The position numbers and the translations under genes are program-made. A model generated the notes under the pieces. That model was given only the letters and a program-made list of their open reading frames with translations. It searched no databases and was not told the DNA's origin. From positions 1 to 64,000 of the forward strand of contig JAIEOS010000023.1 in NCBI GenBank assembly GCA_019750295.1: DNA of 64,000 nucleotides. The letters are read 5' to 3'. Below are positions 55,952-64,000 of this stretch, in pieces (position 1 is the stretch's first letter; each line of letters begins with the position of its first letter). The stretch comes from Bdellovibrionales bacterium (GTDB lineage Bacteria; Bdellovibrionota; Bdellovibrionia; Bdellovibrionales; JAGQZY01).

Positions 55952-56617
55952 ATGAAGTCCTCAGTTGTTCTCCTCTCTGCGGGTTTAGATTCGACGGTGA
56001 ATCTGCTCCAAGCTCTTCGCGAAACCACGGTCAAAATGGTCATTACCTTTGATTATGGCCAGCGGGCGGCCGAACAGGAGATCTCGCGGGCGCGAAAGCT
56101 GTGCGAAAAGCACCAACTTCCCCATCGAGTGGTGGATCTTTCATTCTTTCAAAAGTTCTCTCAAAAAAGCGGTCTCGTCGGCCGCGATTCGAAGATTCCC
56201 CAAAAAGACCTCGTCGATATCAGTAGCATGGAAAAGAGCTTTAAAACGGCGGAGATGGTTTGGGTTCCTAATCGGAACGGAATCTTCTTAAACATCGCCG
56301 CTGGCTTTGCCGAGGGACTGGGTGCCGATATGATTATCCCGGGATTTAATGCCGAGGAAGCGGCGACGTTTCCCGACAATACGCGCGAATATGCCAAGGC
56401 TCTCGATCAAGCGTTTGCGTTTTCCACCCAAAATCAAGTGAAAGTGGTTTGTTACACTCAAGATATGCAAAAGCCCGAAATCGTGTGCTGGGGATTAGAG
56501 ATGGGCTTAGACTTAAATGCCCTGTGGCCCTGCTATTTTGGGGGTGAGCAGTGGTGCGGAGAGTGTGAATCGTGTCAGCGTTTTGATCGCGCTCGTCGCG
56601 CGGCAGGTGTATTATGA
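55952..56617 (+). CDS. queC: 7-cyano-7-deazaguanine (preQ0) synthase
   Basis: QueC makes preQ0 from 7-carboxy-7-deazaguanine, ammonia and ATP. The PP-loop is LLSAGLDSTVNL at the N-terminus. Zn-binding Cys lie in YFGGEQWCGECESCQRF near the C-terminus. FNAEEAATFPDN is the family's substrate segment. The start given makes the usual length of about 220; an ATG 48 bases upstream is possible, and neither has a strong ribosome site. It overlaps the DUF366 gene by four bases (ATGA), and queA-tgt are 5 kb away. Confidence 0.93.
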   Translation: MKSSVVLLSAGLDSTVNLLQALRETTVKMVITFDYGQRAAEQEISRARKLCEKHQLPHRVVDLSFFQKFSQKSGLVGRDSKIPQKDLVDISSMEKSFKTAEMVWVPNRNGIFLNIAAGFAEGLGADMIIPGFNAEEAATFPDNTREYAKALDQAFAFSTQNQVKVVCYTQDMQKPEIVCWGLEMGLDLNALWPCYFGGEQWCGECESCQRFDRARRAAGVL

Positions 56618-57174
56618 TGAAGACATTATTTGTTGAGAAAAACTTCCTTTATTCCGGCGAGCAACTGAAGCCACTCAATAATTACATGGAATTTGGCGTG
56701 CTCGGCACGTCGATCGTTTCCTGGGTTGGCCCTTGCAATGTTCCTTTCGATCACATGATCGATGGAGAAGATGTTCGCGCCCAAAGCCAAATCTGCGGTG
56801 AGCAGATGGTTCATTTCATCATTGAGGCCTTTGATTTTCCTCTCAAGGGAGCGGTGGTGCTGCAGAGGCTGATGGCCGAAATGACCATCGACATCTTAAA
56901 AAGCCAAAGCCCACTCGCGCAAAATCTAAAACGCCAGGGCGATGATATTTATTGGGAGAAGAAGAAGCTCAATATTTCTATAGCCACTTTGTCACCTCAA
57001 TCTTCGTTGATTCACTTTGCAGTGAACGTCAGTAATGAAGGTACTCCGGTGCCGACCTCAGCCCTCAAGGACTTTTCTGTGGAGCCTCGGGCGTTCGCTC
57101 AGGAGCTGATGGAAAAGGTCGCCGCTGAATATGGTGATATTATCGAAGCGTCGCAAAAGGTTCGAACGTTTTAA
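56614..57174 (+). CDS. DUF366 family protein, coupled to queC
   Basis: The 186 residues match the DUF366 family of unknown function, known mainly from archaea: GVLGTSIVSWVGPC, MIDGEDVRA, VHFIIEAF, then QGDDIYWEKKKLNISIATL and SLIHFAVNVSNEGTPVP. The start overlaps the queC stop (ATGA), so the two are translated together. A role in the 7-deazaguanine or queuosine pathway is a guess from that coupling. No queF, queD or queE is in this window. It ends four bases into the next gene on the other strand. Confidence 0.78.
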   Translation: MMKTLFVEKNFLYSGEQLKPLNNYMEFGVLGTSIVSWVGPCNVPFDHMIDGEDVRAQSQICGEQMVHFIIEAFDFPLKGAVVLQRLMAEMTIDILKSQSPLAQNLKRQGDDIYWEKKKLNISIATLSPQSSLIHFAVNVSNEGTPVPTSALKDFSVEPRAFAQELMEKVAAEYGDIIEASQKVRTF

Positions 57175-58022
57175 TGCTTTAGCGATTTCTCGGCCCACCA
57201 GTATCCTAATAAGAGAGTGAGGGACGAGAGACAAAACATGAGAAGGCTTCCCATCAAAACGATAAAGTAATCCGAAAATGTATACTCGACCTTCAGGTAA
57301 GAGAAGATCATGGCCTGCTTGATTTGGGGAGTTTCGAAGATCTGCTGAGACGTCATAATGTGTTTTTCGTTTTTCATATCAAAGCCTCGACCACTTTCAA
57401 TCCCCTCAATAAAAACATCTCGAAGTGCATCTTGCTCTTCAGGATTGAGGGTCGAAAAAATAATCTGGTACTCGTAGTTCTGCTCTTCAACAAAAGTGAT
57501 ATCCGCTTGAGTGACTCCTGCAAAAGCCTTGAGAGACTTCATTTCGAAAACCGAGGTCACGATATAGATTTTGTCGGACTCTAGGTCTCCAGGGATTTCG
57601 GTGGATTTGTCAAACCAGTAGGTCATCATGTGTTGCTGGTTGAAAAGCGAGAAGTAACGGTCTCCTTTTTTTTGCGGGAAAATCAACGGCGTTTGGTGCT
57701 TCATGATTTCTGAAGTGTAAAGATCTTTAAGTTTTCCATCGCTTTGGAGTTCACCCACATAGGCGATCATCATAGAGTCATAAAGCAGTTTTTTATATTT
57801 GGGATCGAGGTTCTTCTTTTCGGTGGTGATGACCAGTCTTCGCTGCTGTAAAGCGTTCATCCAAAGGTATCGACTCATCATGGCCGTTTTGGCGGTGAGT
57901 TGTTGAAACCACACCCGGTTTTTATCGTAGAGATGATAGCGCATGGAAATCGCGGTTAAACCCACAAAAAACACGACGTTAACGGCGATACAAAATCGGA
58001 ACACTTTTTTACGAAAGGTCAT
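57171..58022 (-). CDS. Unknown two-helix membrane protein with periplasmic sensor-like domain
   Basis: An N-terminal helix (about 8-28) and a C-terminal helix (about 250-275) flank roughly 220 residues. The middle resembles the periplasmic ligand-binding region of chemoreceptors or kinases, yet there is no cytoplasmic output domain, only WWAEKSLKH. The ATG is used; a TTG two codons upstream is also in frame. No family recognised. It overlaps the end of the DUF366 gene. Confidence 0.65.
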   Translation of the reverse strand: MTFRKKVFRFCIAVNVVFFVGLTAISMRYHLYDKNRVWFQQLTAKTAMMSRYLWMNALQQRRLVITTEKKNLDPKYKKLLYDSMMIAYVGELQSDGKLKDLYTSEIMKHQTPLIFPQKKGDRYFSLFNQQHMMTYWFDKSTEIPGDLESDKIYIVTSVFEMKSLKAFAGVTQADITFVEEQNYEYQIIFSTLNPEEQDALRDVFIEGIESGRGFDMKNEKHIMTSQQIFETPQIKQAMIFSYLKVEYTFSDYFIVLMGSLLMFCLSSLTLLLGYWWAEKSLKH

Positions 58023-58137
58023 AGTCAATTCAGCGTGGGTTAAGGCTATTTTGGAGTCAAGAGGATTGACTTCATTAGTGATTTAGAGGATTTATTCCAG
58101 GAAAACCATTTTTTAAATGACATAATACGAGGGAAAT

Positions 58138-59058
58138 ATGACGCCTAGAGTAAGAGAGATCCTAAGCTGGTATGGTTCAGACAATCCAGGTGTGCTCACC
58201 AATATGGCACGCGTTCTTAACCACGGACGCTTAGCCGGAACTGGTAAGGTTGTGATTCTCCCCGTGGATCAAGGGTTCGAGCATGGCCCCGCCCGTAGTT
58301 TTGCTAAAAATCCCGATGGCTATGACCCGATCTATCACGCCACTCTTGCTGTGGAGTCGGGCTGCAGTGCTTATGCCGCTCCCTTGGGTTTTATCGAGGC
58401 CATCGCCCGTGATTTCGCCGGGGACATTCCGTTAATCCTTAAAATTAATAATTCAGATTCTTTGTTCAAAACGAAAGCCCCTTGTTCCGCTTTGACGTCC
58501 TCCGTGGACGATGCGCTTCGTTTAGGATGTGTGGGAATCGGGTTTACGATCTACCCGGGCAGTGAAGAGCGAAAAGCCATGTACGAGGAGATCGCTGCGG
58601 CTTCCAGCTACGCCAAAGAAAAGGGTTTGTTAGTTGTCATCTGGGCTTATGCACGCGGTGAGTTTATCAGTAAGGAAGGCGAGACGGCCATTGATGTGAT
58701 TGCTTACTGTGCTCAAATCGCAGCTCAATTGGGCGCTCATTTTATTAAAGTGAAGCCTCCTACAGCTCACATCGAGCAAGAGGAAGCGAAAAAAGTTTAT
58801 AAAGAACAACAGATCTTAGTCGAAAAGCTTTCCGATCGTATTCGTCACGTCATTGAAGCGTCCTTTAATGGTCGTCGCGTTGTTATTTTTAGTGGTGGCG
58901 AAGCAAAGAGCACAGAAGAGATTTTGAAAGAAGTGCGTGGGCTGGCGGAGGGCGGTGCCTTTGGTAGCATTATGGGAAGAAACGCTTTCCAGCGCCCCAA
59001 AAAAGAAGCTATCGCGTTGTTACATCAAGTGATGGATACATTCGTCGGAAAAATCTAA
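58138..59058 (+). CDS. fbaB: Class I fructose-bisphosphate aldolase, DhnA/FbaB type
   Basis: It cleaves fructose-1,6-bisphosphate by a Schiff-base mechanism. ILPVDQGFEHGPARSF, SAYAAPLGFIEAIARDF and FTIYPGSEERKAM are family segments; the Schiff-base Lys is in AHFIKVKPPTAH, and the phosphate loops are VIFSGGEAKS and GSIMGRNAFQR. 306 residues. AGGGAAAT precedes the ATG. Followed by lysS. Confidence 0.95.
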   Translation: MTPRVREILSWYGSDNPGVLTNMARVLNHGRLAGTGKVVILPVDQGFEHGPARSFAKNPDGYDPIYHATLAVESGCSAYAAPLGFIEAIARDFAGDIPLILKINNSDSLFKTKAPCSALTSSVDDALRLGCVGIGFTIYPGSEERKAMYEEIAAASSYAKEKGLLVVIWAYARGEFISKEGETAIDVIAYCAQIAAQLGAHFIKVKPPTAHIEQEEAKKVYKEQQILVEKLSDRIRHVIEASFNGRRVVIFSGGEAKSTEEILKEVRGLAEGGAFGSIMGRNAFQRPKKEAIALLHQVMDTFVGKI

Positions 59059-59093
59059 GGAACTAAATTGAAAAGTGTGGCAACGGAGAAAAT

Positions 59094-60572
59094 GTGAGCG
59101 ATTCGATCAACGATAATCCAATTCGAGCGGAAAAACGTCGTAAGTTAAATGTTCTTAGAGAGAACAAATACGATCCGTATCCTCATAACTTTAAACGCAC
59201 TTCTACGATCGAACCTATCAAGACGAAATTTGCCGAGATCGCCACCGGCGAGGCTCTTAAAGAGAATGTTTATAAAATTGCAGGTCGATTGATGACCAAG
59301 CGCCCGATGGGGAAAGCTGCATTTTTTAACGTGCAAGATCAGTCGGGAAACATTCAGTGTTATTTAAAAATTGCTGAACTCGATCCACAAAGCCAACTGG
59401 CCTTTGACAACATCGACATTGGCGATATTGTTGGAATCGAGGGGTTTGTTTTTAAAACTCAAAAGGGTGAGTTGTCTTTGCACTGCCAATCGTTTGCGGT
59501 TCTTTGTAAGACTCTTGAGCCCCTGCCAGAAAAGTTCCACGGTCTCCAAGATGTGGAGATGAAGTATCGTTATCGTCATCTTGACCTTATTATGGATCCC
59601 GAAAGCCGCAAGGTGTTTGAGCGCCGCTCGAAAATTATTGCAGAGATTCGTAGTTTTTTAAATCACCGTGGGTTTCTCGAAGTGGAAACGCCAGTTCTTC
59701 AGCCCATTTATGGGGGTGCCGCGGCTTTTCCGTTTTCGACCCATCACCGCGCTCTCGATATGAAACTGTTTTTAAAGATCAGTCCCGAGCTCTATTTAAA
59801 GCGCCTTATCGTCGGTGGTTTTGAAAAGGTCTACGAGATCGGTAAGAACTTTCGCAACGAAGGGATCGATCGAACGCACAATCCTGAGTTCACCATGTTG
59901 GAATGGTATGAGGCGTACACGGACTATCAAGATCAAATGAAGCAGTTCGAAGAATTGATTTCGCACTTGGCTTTAAAAGTGACCGGTTCAATGAAGGTTG
60001 TTTATCAAGAAAAAGAGATTGATTTTACTCCGCCCTGGAGACGTCTCACGGTGTATGATGGAGTGCGCGAGTATGCCGGCATTGATCCTGAAAAAGCGAC
60101 CGTGGACGAGCTTTATGCGAAAGCTAAAGAGCTTGGCACCGAGAAGAAGAAAGGTAGCCATGGCGAAATGGTGATGGAAGTTTTTGGATTAGCGGCAGAG
60201 CCACAACTTTGGAATCCAACCTTCGTGATGGATTTCCCGAAAGACATTTCGCCGCTAACGAAAAAACACCGCTCGGTCGAAGGATTAGTGGAGCGCTTTG
60301 AGCCCATCTGTGCCGGGATGGAAATTGGAAACTCCTACTCGGAGTTGAACGACCCGGAAGACCAGCTGGATCGTCTCAAAGAGCAAGAAGCCAAGCGCGT
60401 GGTGGACGAAGAGGCCCAACCGATGGACAAAGATTTTATTCACGCGATCGACGTGGGTATGCCTCCGACGGGCGGCGTAGGGATTGGGATTGAGCGCATC
60501 GTTATGCTTCTGACAGATCGACCAAGTATTAGGGACATCTTGTTCTTTCCGACGATGAAGCATAAGGACTAA
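59094..60572 (+). CDS. lysS: Lysyl-tRNA synthetase, class II
   Basis: It charges tRNA-Lys. The N-terminal OB-fold (about 45-150: VYKIAGRLMTKRPMGKAAF) is followed by the class II core. Motif 2 is FRNEGIDRTHNPEFTMLEWY, motif 3 GVGIGIERIVMLLTDRPSIR. The start is GTG. The length of 492 is normal. It ends three bases before the rhodanese-like lipoprotein gene, so co-transcription is likely. Confidence 0.98.
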   Translation: MSDSINDNPIRAEKRRKLNVLRENKYDPYPHNFKRTSTIEPIKTKFAEIATGEALKENVYKIAGRLMTKRPMGKAAFFNVQDQSGNIQCYLKIAELDPQSQLAFDNIDIGDIVGIEGFVFKTQKGELSLHCQSFAVLCKTLEPLPEKFHGLQDVEMKYRYRHLDLIMDPESRKVFERRSKIIAEIRSFLNHRGFLEVETPVLQPIYGGAAAFPFSTHHRALDMKLFLKISPELYLKRLIVGGFEKVYEIGKNFRNEGIDRTHNPEFTMLEWYEAYTDYQDQMKQFEELISHLALKVTGSMKVVYQEKEIDFTPPWRRLTVYDGVREYAGIDPEKATVDELYAKAKELGTEKKKGSHGEMVMEVFGLAAEPQLWNPTFVMDFPKDISPLTKKHRSVEGLVERFEPICAGMEIGNSYSELNDPEDQLDRLKEQEAKRVVDEEAQPMDKDFIHAIDVGMPPTGGVGIGIERIVMLLTDRPSIRDILFFPTMKHKD

Positions 60573-60574
60573 TC

Positions 60575-61372
60575 ATGCAGCTGTTGGGTGTTGTTTTCTG
60601 GGGGTCTTTGTTATTCGTAGTGGGTTGCGCGCAGGCGCCGACTCTCATTTCGGAGTCCGATGTGAGCATCATCGATCGCTCCATGCAGTTTGAAAAATCC
60701 AATCGTCCTATTAAGATTACGAGCGAGACCGTGGTCCTAGACACTCGCGCTTACTTTGACTTTCAGGTGTCTCACATTCCCAATTCTGCAAGTATCAACG
60801 CTAAAGAGTTTTCTCTGCGTGGAAGTTACGGAAGTGACTTACAGACCAAAGGAGTTGCGATCGCGCGACGCTTGGCTCTGTTGGGGGTGAATCCATTTTC
60901 CCATGTGGTGGTGATCGGCTATGGGGATAAGGGGCATGGCGACGAAGGCACTGTGGCTTTTACATTGATGGCTCTCGGTGTGGAGCGGGTACAGATGGGA
61001 ACAGTTTTGGATTTTCGTTATCTGCTTCGGAACAAACTGGATAAGCCCAAGCCCAACCAACGCAACTGGGAGCCTCGTATCGTCACGTCGCTCATCTGCT
61101 CGCCGTTGAGTACCGATGCGGCTTTTGTGATTGATGTGGGACAAGCAAAGCGCACCACGTCCCTCAATGCGAAGTCTTTGGCGACAGTTCCGATTCATTG
61201 GAAAGAATTTGTAAACAAAGAAGATTTCTCTCTCAATTACCGTGTGAAGACGCGTTTATTAAAGGATAAGATCTCCGAAAACACCAAGGTCATGGTCTCA
61301 GGCCAGCAGGCGTCTTTGGTCGCGTTTTCTTTGATTCAACTGGGGTACAATCAAGTCTGTATTACGGATTAA
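60575..61372 (+). CDS. Tandem rhodanese-like lipoprotein lacking catalytic cysteines
   Basis: Lipobox FVVGCAQ marks it as envelope-anchored. Two rhodanese folds are visible: residues 40-150 (VVLDTRAYFDFQVSHIPNSASI, VVVIGYGDKGHGDEG) and 170-265 (FVIDVGQAKRTTSLNAKSLA, VMVSGQQASLVAFSLIQLGY). The active-site loop has Tyr-Gly-Asp in the first and Ser-Gly-Gln in the second, so neither has the sulfur-transfer Cys. It is probably a binding or scaffold protein. Starts three bases after lysS. Confidence 0.8.
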   Translation: MQLLGVVFWGSLLFVVGCAQAPTLISESDVSIIDRSMQFEKSNRPIKITSETVVLDTRAYFDFQVSHIPNSASINAKEFSLRGSYGSDLQTKGVAIARRLALLGVNPFSHVVVIGYGDKGHGDEGTVAFTLMALGVERVQMGTVLDFRYLLRNKLDKPKPNQRNWEPRIVTSLICSPLSTDAAFVIDVGQAKRTTSLNAKSLATVPIHWKEFVNKEDFSLNYRVKTRLLKDKISENTKVMVSGQQASLVAFSLIQLGYNQVCITD

Positions 61373-61382
61373 AAATGAAGAA

Positions 61383-61405
61383 CCCGTGCTCAGAGCCAGC
61401 ACGGG
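61383..61405. terminator. Hairpin between convergent genes, likely terminator
   Basis: CCCGTGCT and AGCACGGG form an eight-base perfect stem with a seven-base loop. On the minus strand it is followed by TTCTTCATTTTT, on the plus strand by no T run. Confidence 0.55.
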
Positions 61406-61423
61406 ATATATCAAATCAGCGTA

Positions 61424-61954
61424 TTACTGAATCATTTCTAATTTACATCTGAGAAGAACGGTCGAGCTGTTGGTTTGGTGTTGACCATCAAATGGATCTC
61501 TGTTGCTCATAGGCTCGCTGTAGGGGATTGGCAAGTAGGTGGAATGAGCAGGCGCAACAGCATCAAAAATTCCTTTGATGACGGGCCCCTCTAAAGAGAA
61601 CGTCGCAGTCTTGGGAAGGGCAACAATCTGGGCGACGGTCGACGAACTATAATGCTTGCCGTAGAATCCAACGCTCATCGAAAATGATTTGGAGTTCGCG
61701 TCGACAGCTAAGGATAAATATTGATCCTTTTTAAAATTGTCGTAAATCGACTGCCCCAAGGCATCGAGACTGGTTCCATCGAAGAGAGAAACAACAACGG
61801 TCTGCCGTGCAGATTCGTCCGCCTCGACGTCGATGTGAAGTGTTGAGTCGTAGGACGCACAAAAGAGATTTATGAAGGGTGTTGCCGCTTGCGCAGACAA
61901 GGTTAATAGTTGAGTGGTTGCAAAAGCGAATAAGTATTTAGTGAGATTATGCAT
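61424..61954 (-). CDS. Unknown small secreted protein, 176 residues
   Basis: A signal peptide (cleavage near SAQA-A) leads a strand-rich chain with two Cys (near residue 32 and 170) that may pair. TVVVSLFDGTSLDALGQSIYDNF and TATFSLEGPVIKGIFDAV give no family. Next to a similar-sized secreted gene with a 16-base gap, suggesting one transcript. Confidence 0.65.
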   Translation of the reverse strand: MHNLTKYLFAFATTQLLTLSAQAATPFINLFCASYDSTLHIDVEADESARQTVVVSLFDGTSLDALGQSIYDNFKKDQYLSLAVDANSKSFSMSVGFYGKHYSSSTVAQIVALPKTATFSLEGPVIKGIFDAVAPAHSTYLPIPYSEPMSNRDPFDGQHQTNSSTVLLRCKLEMIQ

Positions 61955-61970
61955 AAAGGCTCCTCTTTGT

Positions 61971-62357
61971 TTATTCTTTACTACAAGTCATTTTTAAGTT
62001 TTGAACCGCTTCATCATCGACTTGAATTTCGGCGGACAATTCTGTTTTTTCAGAATTGAAAGTCAATTTCGCGTTCACAACACGCTCTGGATAATCTTCA
62101 CCCTCAGCGGAGAAGGTCGTTTTCTTGTTGACGATGAAGTAAGTATTTCCGACGTGCTCAATGTCCTTGAGGTCAAAATCAAATGCCGATTCGTAAGGCA
62201 AGAATTGAATGCCATCTTCGTAGAAATGGATCTCGTAATAGGAATCTCCCATGGCTTCAAAGTCACCATTGACACAGATCCTAGTTCCTGAGGCAAAAAC
62301 CGTGGTGGCGCAAAATACGGTGATGAGTGCGGATAAAAGCACTGGAATATGTTTCAT
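61971..62357 (-). CDS. Unknown small secreted protein, 128 residues
   Basis: Signal peptide (LLSALITVFCATTVFASG) followed by a short domain of alternating strands (YYEIHFYEDGIQFLPYE, VVNAKLTFNSEKTELSAEIQV), with a Cys pair near its two ends. AAAAAAGGAGATTATT lies before the ATG used; a longer start lacks this. No family. First gene of the pair. Confidence 0.65.
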   Translation of the reverse strand: MKHIPVLLSALITVFCATTVFASGTRICVNGDFEAMGDSYYEIHFYEDGIQFLPYESAFDFDLKDIEHVGNTYFIVNKKTTFSAEGEDYPERVVNAKLTFNSEKTELSAEIQVDDEAVQNLKMTCSKE

Positions 62358-62490
62358 AATAATCTCCTTTTTTTGGTCGTTAAGAAACACAAAGGACATA
62401 GCACTAATTATTGAAACAATATCTGAGGACCGTGAATTTCGTAAAAAAATATAATATTTTTCTAGTTTTTAATGAAAATTCTGAAATTAA

Positions 62491-62566
62491 TGGAGCGGGA
62501 AACGGGACTCAAACCCGCGACCTTCGCCTTGGCAAGGCGACGCTCTATCAACTGAGCTATTCCCGC
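62491..62566 (-). tRNA. tRNA-Gly (anticodon GCC)
   Basis: Seventy-six bases including CCA. Acceptor stem GCGGGAA/TTCCCGC, D-arm AGCTCAGTTGATAGAGC, anticodon loop TTGCCAA between TCGCC and GGCGA giving GCC (GGC/GGU codons), T-arm CGGGTTTGAGTCCCG. Confidence 0.97.
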
Positions 62567-62579
62567 GAAAAGATAGCAA

Positions 62580-62608
62580 AAGCTAACGTGAACCTTTGTC
62601 CAAGTCAA
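62580..62608 (-). promoter_or_regulatory. Promoter of tRNA-Gly
   Basis: TTGACT, 17 bases, TAGCTT, ending about 13 bases before the mature tRNA. Same -35 and spacing as at tRNA-Leu. Confidence 0.6.
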
Positions 62609-62676
62609 TTTTAGACCTTTGTGGATCAACGATGGCGCGACACGCCACCAAGTTCCTAAGGGCTGATGCTAATAAA

Positions 62677-62688
62677 ATGGGACGGGGA
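62677..62688. repeat. Short GTCCCC-core intergenic element, copy C
   Basis: ATGGGACGGGGA (reverse TCCCCGTCCCAT) in an AT-rich gap next to tRNA-Gly. The same 12 bases occur at 904-915, inside the end of the permease-receiver gene. Confidence 0.4.
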
Positions 62689-62695
62689 CATGAAA

Positions 62696-63661
62696 TTAAT
62701 ACGTATTTTGGCACTTCTGGAACAAAATTTGGGAGAGGGAGACCAGGTGTTTGTAGCCCATAAATAGAACTCCGGACTTCTCGGTCGCGATCATGTTGTC
62801 GACCACATCCTTTTCTCGGCGCTTGAGTTCCCGCATCTCTTTGAGGCGGGCGCGGCTCCACTCAAGAGTGAGCTCTCGGTAGGCGGCGGGTATCCTCGCA
62901 GAGGTGATCGAAGCGAGATACGCAGTCTCGTCGCGATCGGGGACGTAATGATCATACTGCTGCCAGAGTTGAAGATCTGTACCTCGGATATTTCTTTGGA
63001 ACTCCTTATCGCCCCGACTAGCCTCATTGAGTCTTGTGCGAATGGCATCGACATCATCGCTGGCGAGGGCGTAGGCTTTGGTTGCGGCCTCTGACTCAAA
63101 TCCAAGAATGCGACGATGATTAAAAAGCTCCGGTTCTCGAATTCGCAAGGAAGCCACCGGTCCAACCGCAACAAGCAATAGGTCCGAGAGATCAGGAGAC
63201 AAGTGCAACCCTCGAAGTTTCAAGTTTCGAATAAAGCCAGCATGTAATAGTGAATAGTGGTGAATGTTATTTTGAGTGATCGCGTTTGTTGATTCAAAAC
63301 CAATAAACTGAATTTTTCTTTGTGTTTCCAAAAGCCGTTTTAAGAAACTTTGATCGGCGGGAAGATGTTGTTTTGCAAAATGGAGAGTTTCTACGAGGCC
63401 CGACAATTTCTCGAGGAAAAATTCATTTGAAAGTTCTTGAAGGGGGATCACGGTCAATTGGTGTAATTCCTCGGGCAGCGATCGATCGCCGTGGTTGTGG
63501 CCGACAATGATTATCTCGCGTCCATCTGGAAAGAAAATCTGGTGGGCGCGAGAGTCTCCCGGAGAAATGTCTCGAATTTGAATTTGGCAATACTGAGTCC
63601 CGTGCGCCAGGGAGTAGCTAAAAACAACTAATAAAAAGTTTAAAATGCGAAATATTCCCAA
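62696..63661 (-). CDS. Secreted TraB/TIKI-superfamily-like protein
   Basis: A signal peptide (ILNFLLVVFSYSLAHG) opens the chain if a TTG start is used, which has AGGGG six bases upstream; the frame extends 37 codons further without a ribosome site. The superfamily's two Gly-x-x-His motifs are present: VGHNHGD near residue 55 and MGYKHL near the end. A conserved Glu lies in FIGFES, and an Arg/Asp-rich helix (RREKDVVDNMIATEKSG) leads into the second motif. TraB/GumN/TIKI proteins include metal-dependent proteases. Divergent, so fold assignment is from motifs only. Confidence 0.72.
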   Translation of the reverse strand: MGIFRILNFLLVVFSYSLAHGTQYCQIQIRDISPGDSRAHQIFFPDGREIIIVGHNHGDRSLPEELHQLTVIPLQELSNEFFLEKLSGLVETLHFAKQHLPADQSFLKRLLETQRKIQFIGFESTNAITQNNIHHYSLLHAGFIRNLKLRGLHLSPDLSDLLLVAVGPVASLRIREPELFNHRRILGFESEAATKAYALASDDVDAIRTRLNEASRGDKEFQRNIRGTDLQLWQQYDHYVPDRDETAYLASITSARIPAAYRELTLEWSRARLKEMRELKRREKDVVDNMIATEKSGVLFMGYKHLVSLSQILFQKCQNTY

Positions 63662-63967
63662 TGTAACCCCTAAAACACCCGATCGCAGAGTATTGGCAAG
63701 TGGATCAAAAAGTAAAGTCGGGATAGGAGGTCTGCAATTTTCACAAATTGAAAGATGAGCGGTGTGTCCCAAACTGATTGTCTTGTTTTGAGAAGTTTTT
63801 TAGATGGTTCTATTTTTTAAAATTCTAGCAAAAGAAAGTGTCTCAGTTTGAGAAAAACTGTTGTAGTCCTTATCTTTTCCATAAATCAACCGATAGATAA
63901 TATATTGGAATCACTGTTAGTTTCGTTTGATTATTAGATAAAGTTAAGTTGTGAGGACGGTTTTTTA
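63662..63967. other. 306-base intergenic region before the last gene
   Basis: AT-rich, between divergent genes. A near-palindrome TCTCAGTTTGAGA at 63841-63853, overlapping a CAGTTT/AAACTG hairpin (63844-63860), could be an operator or a small hairpin. No gene seen; promoters for both neighbours are expected here. Confidence 0.5.
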
Positions 63968-64000
63968 GTGCTACGCATCTTATTGAGCTTCTCTATTCTA
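63968..64000 (+). CDS. Start of a probable exported protein, cut by the window edge
   Basis: GTG followed by LRILLSFSIL, the beginning of a signal peptide, with GAGGA nine bases upstream. Only 11 codons are inside the window, so product and even reality are uncertain. Confidence 0.4.
   Translation, partial: MLRILLSFSIL

Overview
The window reads as a piece of a didermic bacterial chromosome of moderate GC, most likely from the Bdellovibrionota (Bdellovibrio and relatives). This assignment rests on gene content: very many exported proteins and lipoproteins, several hydrolases without recognised housekeeping roles, a lipid A/Kdo pathway, a fibre-like lipoprotein resembling those used by Bdellovibrio for prey contact, and many unfamiliar secreted proteins. 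No 16S gene is present, so genus and species cannot be fixed.

Left part (1-15.4 kb). A large-subunit catalase cut by the window edge lies downstream of an AI-2E-type permease fused to a response-regulator receiver domain. Next come the class Ia ribonucleotide reductase genes nrdA-nrdB with a clear terminator, two unknown envelope proteins, a LemA-TPM-TPM cluster, trpS, and a minus-strand run with a heptosyltransferase-like GT9 enzyme, Kdo transferase WaaA and an SDR-SRPBCC fusion.

Middle (15.7-31.9 kb). This is a block of exported proteins. A tightly coupled trio encodes a large lipoprotein, a lipoprotein metzincin-like protease and a putative beta-barrel. A 1124-residue protein with a transglutaminase-like cysteine peptidase core follows. 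Then come a CPXCG zinc protein, a lipid-anchored methyltransferase, a divergent patatin-like hydrolase and an Slt-type lytic transglycosylase.

TonB locus (32.1-41.7 kb). One nine-gene operon encodes a secreted beta-helix protein, a TonB-dependent receptor, an ankyrin lipoprotein, ExbB, ExbD, a DUF3450-like coiled-coil protein, a stand-alone TtpC-like periplasmic domain, TonB and a TPR protein. It looks like a complete energised outer-membrane import machine with its own accessory parts. The TtpC-like part is separate from the ExbB/TolQ channel domain.

Right part (41.7-64 kb). GltS, an M23 peptidase, a lipoprotein with eight decapeptide repeats and fibre-like architecture, and an M48 peptidase precede a REP-associated tyrosine transposase (RAYT). 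The RAYT is bounded by 19-bp perfect inverted repeats and is inserted beside tRNA-Leu(GAG). Then come queA-tgt-yajC-secD-secF, a RecJ-like DHH nuclease, queC with a DUF366 gene, fbaB, lysS, a rhodanese-like lipoprotein, tRNA-Gly(GCC) and a TraB/TIKI-like secreted protein. The queuosine genes at two places in this segment and the complete SecDF-YajC set are the main housekeeping functions. The strongest candidates for something new are the TonB operon, the fibre-like lipoprotein, the permease-receiver fusion, the lipoprotein-protease-barrel trio and the queC-DUF366 pair.
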